Shown in pieces: positions 31,662-37,046 of a DNA stretch of 37,046 nt (position 1 is the first letter of the stretch; every line of letters starts with the position of its first letter). The stretch is from an uncultured Oceanobacillus sp. GTDB lineage: Bacteria > Bacillota > Bacilli > Bacillales > Amphibacillaceae. The notes below the pieces were generated by a model, which was not told the origin of the DNA, made no database searches, and was given only the letters and a program-made list of their open reading frames with translations. A program made the position numbers and the translations under genes. Location: NCBI GenBank assembly GCA_938004015.1, contig CALKWU010000189.1, forward strand, positions 1-37,046. Direction: 5' to 3'.

Positions 31662-33086
31662 TTAATCTCCTTCAATATCTGCAAAAATGCGGATGCCTTT
31701 GTCCCGTTGCTGAACTCTCACCCCTTTTTCGGTGAGTTGTTTGATTGCCGCAAGATGGTTTGCCGTAACTCTTTCTCCTTTCAAGATGAAAGGAATCCCG
31801 GGAGGATACGGGGTCACAGGTTCCGCAGCAATTTTACCAACGGCTTCTTGTAAAGAAACGAACTCGGTTTGCAACCGTTCCATTTCCCTATAGGACAAGG
31901 CAAGCTCCATCGTTTTATCTGTAAAAAAGTCCGCCACTTCTATTGTAGCATGATTTTCATCCTTTTTTAATCGTTCATCGACGGAATAAAGCACATTTTT
32001 AAGGCGATTCCATTCGGTGAATGGAGCTAATCCAAGAACGAAAAGTACTTGCCTATCCGTCACCATTTCCGGATACACTCCTAGTTCTTCAAATAGACCC
32101 GCGGTTTCTTTTGCTGTGTAGCCATCTTTAAGCTGTAGTGTCAGTTTTAGCGGGTCGTCGGCCGGAACCAGTTCCCATTTATCCGAAGCGGTTTGGAAAA
32201 GCGATTGAACTTTTTTGGCATCGGTGAGCACTTTGTCGATGGATGATTTCGTCCGATTGGCGAGATAGTGCCGCGCAATATCCAAAGAAGCCATCAATGG
32301 ATAGGAAGGACTGCTTGACTGCAACATTTGCAGTTGATAGGCCACTTTTTCCTTTGGAATGAATATTGATTTTATATGTAAGTATGACGCCATCGTCATA
32401 GCGGGAGCCATTTTGTGGGCCGAGTGAACGACGATATCAGCCCCTAAAGCTAATGCTGATGGTGGGAATGGTTCCCCAAGGGCGAAATGGACACCGTGGG
32501 CTTCATCGACGAGTACCGGAATACCGTGTTCGTGGGCAAGTTCGATCATCGCTTGAATGTCGTATGTTTTACCGAAATAATCCGGATAAGTTAGGATAAC
32601 CGCTTTAGCATCCGGATGTTCGCGAAGTGCTTTTTCCAATGTGGCTAACGACGGGTTTGTGAATCTCTGAATTTCCGGATCCAACTCCGGAGCGAGGAAA
32701 ACCGGCCGTGCTCCGGCAAGTTCCAATCCGTTCATAATCGACTTATGGCTATTCCGTTGCACGATCACTTTATCGTCTTGACCGCAAGTTGCAAGAATCA
32801 TCGCCAAATTGCCGACTGTACTTCCGTTGATCAAAAAAAACGTATGATCAGATTGGAAGAATTCACGAGCCAGCGTTTCTGCTTCGCCGATCGCTCCATG
32901 GGGGGCGTGCAAGTCATCTAAACCCGGAAGCTCTGTCATGTCCAGCTTTAAAATTTGTTCGAAATGTGATCTTGCCCTTTCCGGAAATACGTGGCCATTT
33001 TTATGCCCGGGCACATGAAAAGAAATCGGCTGTTTTGCCGTAAACTCCTCCAGCATTTCTAAAATCGGAATATGATTCTGATTCAT
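31662..33086 (-). CDS. yaaO: Orn/Lys/Arg decarboxylase family PLP enzyme (YaaO-like)
   Basis: A 474-residue fold-I PLP enzyme. The N-terminal PGHKNG motif (26-31), GSTVGN, DEAHG (194-198) and the PLP lysine in VVHSAHKM (Lys225) are visible, with the C-terminal decarboxylase domain. Members decarboxylate arginine, lysine or ornithine to polyamines; the substrate of the short YaaO branch is not known with confidence. The second ATG (33084-33086) fits the AGGAGAGG site better than one two codons upstream. It sits next to tmk as in B. subtilis. Confidence 0.93.
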   Translation of the reverse strand: MNQNHIPILEMLEEFTAKQPISFHVPGHKNGHVFPERARSHFEQILKLDMTELPGLDDLHAPHGAIGEAETLAREFFQSDHTFFLINGSTVGNLAMILATCGQDDKVIVQRNSHKSIMNGLELAGARPVFLAPELDPEIQRFTNPSLATLEKALREHPDAKAVILTYPDYFGKTYDIQAMIELAHEHGIPVLVDEAHGVHFALGEPFPPSALALGADIVVHSAHKMAPAMTMASYLHIKSIFIPKEKVAYQLQMLQSSSPSYPLMASLDIARHYLANRTKSSIDKVLTDAKKVQSLFQTASDKWELVPADDPLKLTLQLKDGYTAKETAGLFEELGVYPEMVTDRQVLFVLGLAPFTEWNRLKNVLYSVDERLKKDENHATIEVADFFTDKTMELALSYREMERLQTEFVSLQEAVGKIAAEPVTPYPPGIPFILKGERVTANHLAAIKQLTEKGVRVQQRDKGIRIFADIEGD

Positions 33087-33145
33087 CCGCATACCTCTCC
33101 TGGATTTATTCTATTTCCTTTAGTGTAACATAGAGCCATGGAAGG

Positions 33146-33221
33146 TGGGACAAATGGGGACAGTCCCTGTTTGGCCCATTTGGGAAAGTGGGTCAAACAG
33201 GGACTGTCCCGTTTTGACCCA
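33146..33221. repeat. Head-to-head pair of REP-like palindromes (33146-33178 and 33189-33221)
   Basis: Two 33-nt copies of the TGGGnCA...GGGAC-N-GTCCC...TGnCCCA palindrome are 10 nt apart. The left has central A and the right central T, so the two are in opposite orientation, like a BIME pair in enterobacterial REP families. They lie in the gap between csfB and the decarboxylase gene. No REP-associated transposase is in the window. Confidence 0.85.
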
Positions 33222-33224
33222 AAC

Positions 33225-33252
33225 AAAAAAGCCTTTGCTGGAAACAAAGACT
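33225..33252 (-). terminator. Terminator of csfB
   Basis: AGCCTTTG (33230-33237) pairs with CAAAGACT (33245-33252) with one wobble, and a T6 run follows on the minus strand. It directly abuts the csfB stop. Confidence 0.78.
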
Positions 33253-33444
33253 CTAGGAAAATAGTTGTTGCTTATTTACATTTTTTAATTTTTTTACGTA
33301 ATAGCGGTATTTCTCTTCACGCGGTTCGGTATGGATCATATTGTATTCGCATTCTTGGCAAATGAACATCGTATATAAATGAATGCCACGTTCTTTCTTT
33401 TCTTCACAAATTCCGCATCGTTTCAATGCTTGGTCCTTTTCCAC
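33253..33444 (-). CDS. csfB: Anti-sigma-G factor CsfB (Gin)
   Basis: A 63-residue zinc-binding protein with Cys10/Cys13 and Cys29/Cys32 (CGIC, CQEC) around the conserved RGIHLYTMFIC, then YRYYVKKLK. CsfB is made early in the forespore and holds SigG inactive until engulfment is complete; it also acts on SigE. The start is GTG (33442-33444) with GGAGG 7 nt upstream. It is next to bofA; the rRNA operon that separates them in B. subtilis is absent. Confidence 0.95.
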   Translation of the reverse strand: MEKDQALKRCGICEEKKERGIHLYTMFICQECEYNMIHTEPREEKYRYYVKKLKNVNKQQLFS

Positions 33445-33463
33445 AATCCCACCTCCATGAAAT

Positions 33464-33494
33464 CAGCATCTCCTAATCTTAGGAACTTTATTCA
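33464..33494 (-). promoter_or_regulatory. Candidate SigF-type promoter of csfB
   Basis: On the minus strand TGAATA (33489-33494) and GGAGATGCTG (33464-33473) are 15 nt apart, close to the SigF pattern with one mismatch in each box. The leader would be about 15 nt. The spacer contains the small palindrome TCCTAAGATTAGGA (33471-33484). Confidence 0.45.
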
Positions 33495-33553
33495 TGGAAA
33501 TGGTATTTTCATAAACAACAAATGGGGTGCTACAAGTCGACTTTCTGTTTTCT

Positions 33554-33817
33554 TCAAAAAATAAAGACATGGATTGCGACAAGCGAAGCGATACCAAAAA
33601 TCCCAAGTAATCCGGAAATCAACGCAGTAAATAGGTTGATTGGAACATGAATTCCGAAATTTGCTCCGAAAACATTCAAGAAAAACAACAATAAAGCCCC
33701 GATGACAAGTTTCACAGAGGCTTGTCCAATCAATTTCATCGACCGGAGAGGCGCTCCGATCATAAGCAACAATGTAATGATTGCAATCATTATGATAATA
33801 ATCATCGTCGAACTCAT
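33554..33817 (-). CDS. bofA: Pro-sigma-K processing inhibitor BofA
   Basis: An 87-residue membrane protein with two hydrophobic stretches (about 4-22 and 36-54) and the conserved end NVFGANFGIHVPINLFTALISGLLGI. BofA holds the SpoIVFB protease inactive together with SpoIVFA until the forespore signal arrives. The ATG at 33815-33817 is preferred (AAGGAAGTG about 8 nt upstream; 87 residues as in B. subtilis) over a GTG six codons upstream. A terminator isolates it from yaaL. Confidence 0.95.
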   Translation of the reverse strand: MSSTMIIIIMIAIITLLLMIGAPLRSMKLIGQASVKLVIGALLLFFLNVFGANFGIHVPINLFTALISGLLGIFGIASLVAIHVFIF

Positions 33818-33930
33818 CAATCCCACTTCCTTCACACTTCTAATCTTTTGAAAAGTTGTTCTCTGCTTTCTATCAATTCAAGGAATACTCTTATGATCCC
33901 GGTTATCACATCTATATGATTGCAATCATA
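33777..33930. repeat. Duplicated 14-bp palindrome around the bofA start
   Basis: ATGATTGCAATCAT, a perfect palindrome, occurs at 33777-33790 (bofA codons 10-14) and at 33916-33929, extended there to 16 bp. The copies lie 139 nt apart, about 30 nt inside the gene and about 100 nt upstream of it. This could be a pair of operator half-sites or coincidence favoured by Ile/Met codons. Confidence 0.5.
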
Positions 33931-33957
33931 AAAAAAGACTAGGCTTACCCTAGTCTT
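33929..33957 (-). terminator. Terminator after yaaL
   Basis: AAGACTAGG (33935-33943) pairs perfectly with CCTAGTCTT (33949-33957) around a 5-nt loop, with a T6 run next on the minus strand. It lies 8 nt after the yaaL stop and ends the dnaX-ebfC-recR-yaaL operon. Confidence 0.87.
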
Positions 33958-33965
33958 GTCATCCA

Positions 33966-34178
33966 TCACATGTGCAATGCATTGATGTTGCGATGTCTCG
34001 CTTCCCGAAGCAAGTATAAATACTTCGCTTCGGCAATTTTTTCTGCTGCCCTGCTTTCGAACGTGCGATCAATACTTTTTTGGCCTAGCGCACGGATTTG
34101 TTTCCATTCATTTTCCAAAATGAAAATCGTCTTCAACAACTCTGCATCGACATGTTTTTTCTTCACTCTTCTAGCCAT
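33966..34178 (-). CDS. yaaL: YaaL family protein (DUF2508)
   Basis: A 70-residue small charged helical protein of unknown function, conserved between recR and bofA in Bacillales. It has a basic N-terminus (MARRVKKKHVD) followed by a helix-rich body (LENEWKQIRALGQKSIDRTF). The ATG at 34176-34178 is used (AAGGTG 6 nt upstream); a GTG three codons earlier overlaps the site. It lies 15 nt after recR. Confidence 0.9.
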   Translation of the reverse strand: MARRVKKKHVDAELLKTIFILENEWKQIRALGQKSIDRTFESRAAEKIAEAKYLYLLREARHRNINALHM

Positions 34179-34193
34179 GTCCTTCACCTTATC

Positions 34194-34790
34194 CTATATT
34201 TCTCTTCTACCTTCCAACGCTCTGGAAAGCGTCACTTCATCCGCATACTCCAAGTCGCCGCCAACCGGTAATCCATGGGCGATCCGCGTCGTACGGATGC
34301 CCGATGGTTTCACCAACCTGGAAATATACATCGCTGTCGCTTCACCTTCGATATTGGCGTTCGTTGCAAGGATGATTTCCTTCACCTGTTCATCTTTCAA
34401 CCGATTCAATAAATCAGGTACATTGATATCTTCCGGTCCAATTCCATCCATCGGTGAAATCGCACCATGAAGAACATGGTACTTTCCATTGTATTCTTTC
34501 ATTTTTTCCATGGCGATGACGTCTTTAGGATCCTCGACGACACAGATGATCGATTCGTCCCGATTCGGATCTGAACAAATGGCACAGACTTCTTTATCGG
34601 TGATATGACCGCAAATCGAACAGTGCGTCAGTTCCCGTTTTGCATTGACTAACGCATTGGCAAAGTTCATGACATCATCGTCTTTCATATTCAATACAAA
34701 AAAAGCTAAACGAACAGCGGTTTTCGGACCGATTCCCGGCAGTTTCATAAAGCTGTCCATGAGCTTCGAAATCGGTTCTGGGTAATACAT
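34194..34790 (-). CDS. recR: Recombination protein RecR
   Basis: 198 residues, standard. The helix-hairpin-helix LPGIGPKTAVRLAF, a zinc finger with Cys57, Cys60, Cys69 and Cys72, the TOPRIM core (ICVVEDPKDVIAME) and the C-terminal Walker B-like region are present. With RecF and RecO it loads RecA at gaps. GGAGG precedes the ATG. It follows ebfC after 93 nt that contain a small hairpin. Confidence 0.98.
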   Translation of the reverse strand: MYYPEPISKLMDSFMKLPGIGPKTAVRLAFFVLNMKDDDVMNFANALVNAKRELTHCSICGHITDKEVCAICSDPNRDESIICVVEDPKDVIAMEKMKEYNGKYHVLHGAISPMDGIGPEDINVPDLLNRLKDEQVKEIILATNANIEGEATAMYISRLVKPSGIRTTRIAHGLPVGGDLEYADEVTLSRALEGRREI

Positions 34791-34816
34791 CCATTATGCC
34801 TCCTAACGAAAAGGAC

Positions 34817-34844
34817 AAAAAGCACCTGTCCAAGAACAGGCACT
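34817..34844 (-). terminator. Weak hairpin between ebfC and recR, possible attenuator
   Basis: A 9-bp stem with two wobbles (34821-34829 with 34836-34844) and a 6-nt loop is followed on the minus strand by TTTTTGTCC. It lies inside the operon and may reduce read-through into recR. Confidence 0.45.
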
Positions 34845-34883
34845 AAAATATGTGGCCATACCGCTGTAAACGGAATGGTACGT

Positions 34884-35198
34884 TTAAAACATACCCGGCA
34901 TATTCAATCCTTTTGTGAATTGTCCCATCGTTTCATTTGTTTTTTCATCGACTTGATTCAACACATCGTTTGTTGCGGCAATGATCAAATCTTGCAACAT
35001 TTCGATATCATCCGGATCGACGACTTCTTCATTTATTTGAATATCGATGATTTCTTTTTTCCCATTGGCAGTCACCGTCACCATGCCGCCGCCACTGGAA
35101 GCTTCGAATGTCATGGCATGGAGTTCTTCCTGTGCCTTCATCATTTTCTTTTGCATTTTCTGCATTTGTCTCATCATATTGTTCATATTTCCTCTCAT
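34884..35198 (-). CDS. ebfC: YbaB/EbfC family nucleoid-associated protein (YaaK)
   Basis: A 104-residue YbaB/EbfC protein. A Met-rich N-terminal helix (MNNMMRQMQKMQKKMMKAQE) is followed by the conserved GGGMVTVTANGKKEI and the IAATNDVLNQ helix. The dimer binds DNA with little sequence preference. It lies between dnaX and recR, the near-universal bacterial order. An AGGAGGT site precedes the ATG. Confidence 0.96.
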   Translation of the reverse strand: MRGNMNNMMRQMQKMQKKMMKAQEELHAMTFEASSGGGMVTVTANGKKEIIDIQINEEVVDPDDIEMLQDLIIAATNDVLNQVDEKTNETMGQFTKGLNMPGMF

Positions 35199-35241
35199 GG
35201 AAATACCTCCTCACAAATTCCTTATATTTTGGTAAGAGTGC

Positions 35242-36924
35242 TCACTCTTGAATTTCCAATAAATCATCACCAACGAGTTTCCTTGCTTCTTCAATCAGCG
35301 GATCGCTCTTTTTCTCCTCTTTCCCTGCCGAAGACTCCATGGATTGGAGAAACGCTTGGCGGATTCCGAGCCAATTTTTATCAGGAAGAGGAACGATTTC
35401 GAGTGGTTTCCCCATGACACTCGCCAAAACCGATTCGACCAGTTCACGATTGTCCATGAAAAGGGAACAATGGATTTCGTATTTAAAGGCGACTACAATT
35501 GCGTCCGGTGATGCGGCAACCGGCTTGCTGTCTTTGATCGTCGCATGGGCCGGAGCACTCGTCATCTTCAATTTGTCCATAAAGTTCGCCCACTTGCTTT
35601 GGGCATTCCGTAATTCCTGTTTTTCCGCATGACTAAGAACCATATTAACTTGTTCCGTAGGGATTTTGAAACTGTTTTTCGTCCCTCTTGTCTGCGGGCG
35701 CCGCACATCCCGTTGTGAATCAGGTGAACTCGCCGATTGTGCTGGCCGCTCTTTAAAACGGGTCAATTGTTTCTCAAGTTCGGCCAGTTTTTGCGTCAAA
35801 CGCAAGACTTCTTCATTCGCCACACCCGCATGCTCCGAACTCTCTCTATTCGTAATCGATAAGATGGCGATTTCGATGAACACTTTCGGATTGTTTGTCC
35901 ATTTGATTTCCTGCTGACATGTATTCAAGCGTGTAATCGCCTCTTGAATCCAATCGACCGAAACGGCTTCCGCCAGTTCCCGGAACGCATCATCCACTCT
36001 GGCTCGCTCGAGCATCCCTTCCAATTCCGAATTGCTTTTGAAAAGCAAGAGGTCCCTCATAAAATAAATGAGATCATATACGAAACGCCCCGGATCCTTT
36101 CCTTCTTGAAGGATCATATTCAACAGTTGAATCGCATGTTGTACGTTTTTTTCATACATCGTCTGCGTCATTTCCGTCAATATTCCTTGGGAAACACCGC
36201 CTGTCACAGCAAGCACGTCTTCCAACGTGACCTCATCACTGCTGTAGGAGATTGCTTGATCCAAAATACTTAACGCATCCCGCATACCACCTTCTGCCGT
36301 CCGTGCAATCGCATCCAGCGCCTCATCGGTCACGTTGAAACCATCCGCTTCAATGATCGTTTTCATCCGTCCGATCATCGCTTTCGTCGTGATCGGTTTA
36401 AAATCAAACCGTTGACACCGGGAAATGATCGTCAATGGAATTTTATGCGGTTCTGTCGTCGCCAAAATGAACACAACATGTTTCGGCGGCTCCTCCAATG
36501 TTTTCAAAAGCGCATTAAAAGCATTGACCGAAATCATATGAACTTCATCGATAATGTATACTTTGTACGGAACGGCACTTGGTGCATATTTCACTTTATC
36601 GCGGATTTCCCGGACGTCATCGACACTTGTGTTAGAAGCAGCGTCAATCTCGATGATATCGGAAATCGTGCCATCTTGTATGCCACGACAAGCAGTGCAC
36701 TCATTGCATGGTTCTTCCACCGGGCTTTTTTCACAGTTGATCGCTTTCGCAAAAATTTTCGCCGCACTCGTTTTTCCTGTCCCACGAGGTCCGGTAAACA
36801 AATAAGCATGGGAAAATTTCTGCTGATAAATGGCATTTTTCAGTGTCCTCGTTATATGTTCTTGTCCCACGACGTCTTCAAAAGTCTTCGGACGCCAAAC
36901 GCGGTATAAAGCCTGATAGCTCAT
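35242..36924 (-). CDS. dnaX: DNA polymerase III subunits gamma/tau
   Basis: A 560-residue AAA+ clamp-loader ATPase. Walker A GPRGTGKT (45-52), zinc-binding Cys64, Cys73, Cys76 and Cys79, Walker B DEVH (126-129), LLKTLEEPP and the SRCQRFDF arginine finger are all visible. A variable linker (about 375-430) and a tau C-terminal domain follow. GAAGGAG precedes the ATG. No slippery-site plus early stop arrangement was noticed, so only the full-length tau form is expected. It is the first gene of the dnaX-ebfC-recR-yaaL operon. Confidence 0.97.
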   Translation of the reverse strand: MSYQALYRVWRPKTFEDVVGQEHITRTLKNAIYQQKFSHAYLFTGPRGTGKTSAAKIFAKAINCEKSPVEEPCNECTACRGIQDGTISDIIEIDAASNTSVDDVREIRDKVKYAPSAVPYKVYIIDEVHMISVNAFNALLKTLEEPPKHVVFILATTEPHKIPLTIISRCQRFDFKPITTKAMIGRMKTIIEADGFNVTDEALDAIARTAEGGMRDALSILDQAISYSSDEVTLEDVLAVTGGVSQGILTEMTQTMYEKNVQHAIQLLNMILQEGKDPGRFVYDLIYFMRDLLLFKSNSELEGMLERARVDDAFRELAEAVSVDWIQEAITRLNTCQQEIKWTNNPKVFIEIAILSITNRESSEHAGVANEEVLRLTQKLAELEKQLTRFKERPAQSASSPDSQRDVRRPQTRGTKNSFKIPTEQVNMVLSHAEKQELRNAQSKWANFMDKLKMTSAPAHATIKDSKPVAASPDAIVVAFKYEIHCSLFMDNRELVESVLASVMGKPLEIVPLPDKNWLGIRQAFLQSMESSAGKEEKKSDPLIEEARKLVGDDLLEIQE

Positions 36925-36954
36925 CGTCAGATTCTCCTTCTCAGTCTATTTTTC

Positions 36955-36984
36955 ATTATACCCGATTTCCAGGGGGAATGTGAA
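36955..36984 (-). promoter_or_regulatory. SigA promoter of dnaX
   Basis: On the minus strand TTCACA (36979-36984), 18 nt, TATAAT (36955-36960). The leader would be about 25 nt. The SRP RNA gene that precedes dnaX in B. subtilis is not seen within the 122 nt available. Confidence 0.65.
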
Positions 36985-36987
36985 CTG

Positions 36988-37046
36988 ATGAAGAAGTTAT
37001 TTGGAAAAACGTCGAAGTGGCTTCTTTTTTCTATGAAAAATATTTA
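36988..37046 (+). CDS. Possible start of a plus-strand gene, cut by the window edge
   Basis: An ATG at 36988 with AGGGGGA about 10 nt upstream opens a frame (MKKLFGKTSKWLLFSMKNI) that runs off the end. The basic start and following hydrophobic stretch could be the beginning of a membrane or exported protein. Nineteen residues are too few to identify it, and it overlaps the dnaX promoter on the other strand. Chance is quite possible. Confidence 0.25.
   Translation, partial: MKKLFGKTSKWLLFSMKNI

Noticed and set aside
34875..35417. 180-residue plus-strand frame opposite ebfC and dnaX
   Set aside because: Shadow of conserved genes, His/Phe/Ile-rich composition typical of antisense frames.
1..37046. 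CRISPR array, prophage, toxin-antitoxin or defence island
   Set aside because: No spaced short repeats of CRISPR type and no phage, nuclease or toxin gene families were seen; nearly all genes are conserved core genes.

Overview
The window is a stretch of conserved core chromosome from an endospore-forming member of the Firmicutes (order Bacillales). Gene order follows the dnaX to yabR block of Bacillus subtilis almost gene for gene, and almost everything is on the minus strand. In B. subtilis this block lies close to oriC, so the origin is probably beyond the right end of the window (inference). Sporulation genes are dense: yabP, yabQ, a spoVB-like gene, spoVT, fin, spoVG, an sspF-like SASP, yabG, csfB and bofA. 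Genus is uncertain. A zinc-knuckle-free, S. aureus-like MetRS and the gene-order differences would fit a Planococcaceae-type Bacillales, but that is a guess.

Layout from the right end, which is the direction of transcription: dnaX-ebfC-recR-yaaL (clamp loader and recombination); bofA; csfB; an Orn/Lys/Arg decarboxylase-tmk-darA-yaaR-holB-ricT-yabA-trmN-like-yazA-rsmI run (nucleotide metabolism, c-di-AMP sensing, replication control, RNA modification). Then abrB on the plus strand, divergent from metG, followed by tatD, yabE, rnmV and ksgA. A small accessory patch comes next: a plus-strand DUF3231 gene and a 5'-truncated HIT gene. It continues with yabG, veg, sspF, ispE, purR, spoVG, glmU-prs, ctc, pth, fin-mfd and spoVT. 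The run ends with the operon yabM-mazG-rqcP-yabP-yabQ-divIC-yabR.

Regulation can be read in many gaps. There are near-consensus SigA promoters (veg twice, yabE, metG, abrB, glmU, ispE, dnaX), a near-perfect SigH promoter for spoVG, a SigG-type promoter for spoVT, SigF-like boxes for fin and csfB, and a SigK-like -10 for yabG. Rho-independent terminators close spoVG, sspF, veg, fin, yaaL, csfB, yabE, abrB/rsmI and DUF3231/ksgA.

No new multi-gene system is visible. The unusual material is in the intergenic DNA. There are five copies of a 33-nt REP-like palindrome with a GGGAC-N-GTCCC core. A 266-nt MITE-like nested inverted repeat lies between metG and tatD. A 149-nt tandem repeat runs off the left edge. 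A 12-bp inverted repeat brackets the purR promoter, and a duplicated 14-bp palindrome sits on either side of the bofA start. The gene usually found between purR and spoVG (yabJ/ridA), the xpaC-yaaN pair, and the rRNA operon found between bofA and csfB in B. subtilis are all absent.
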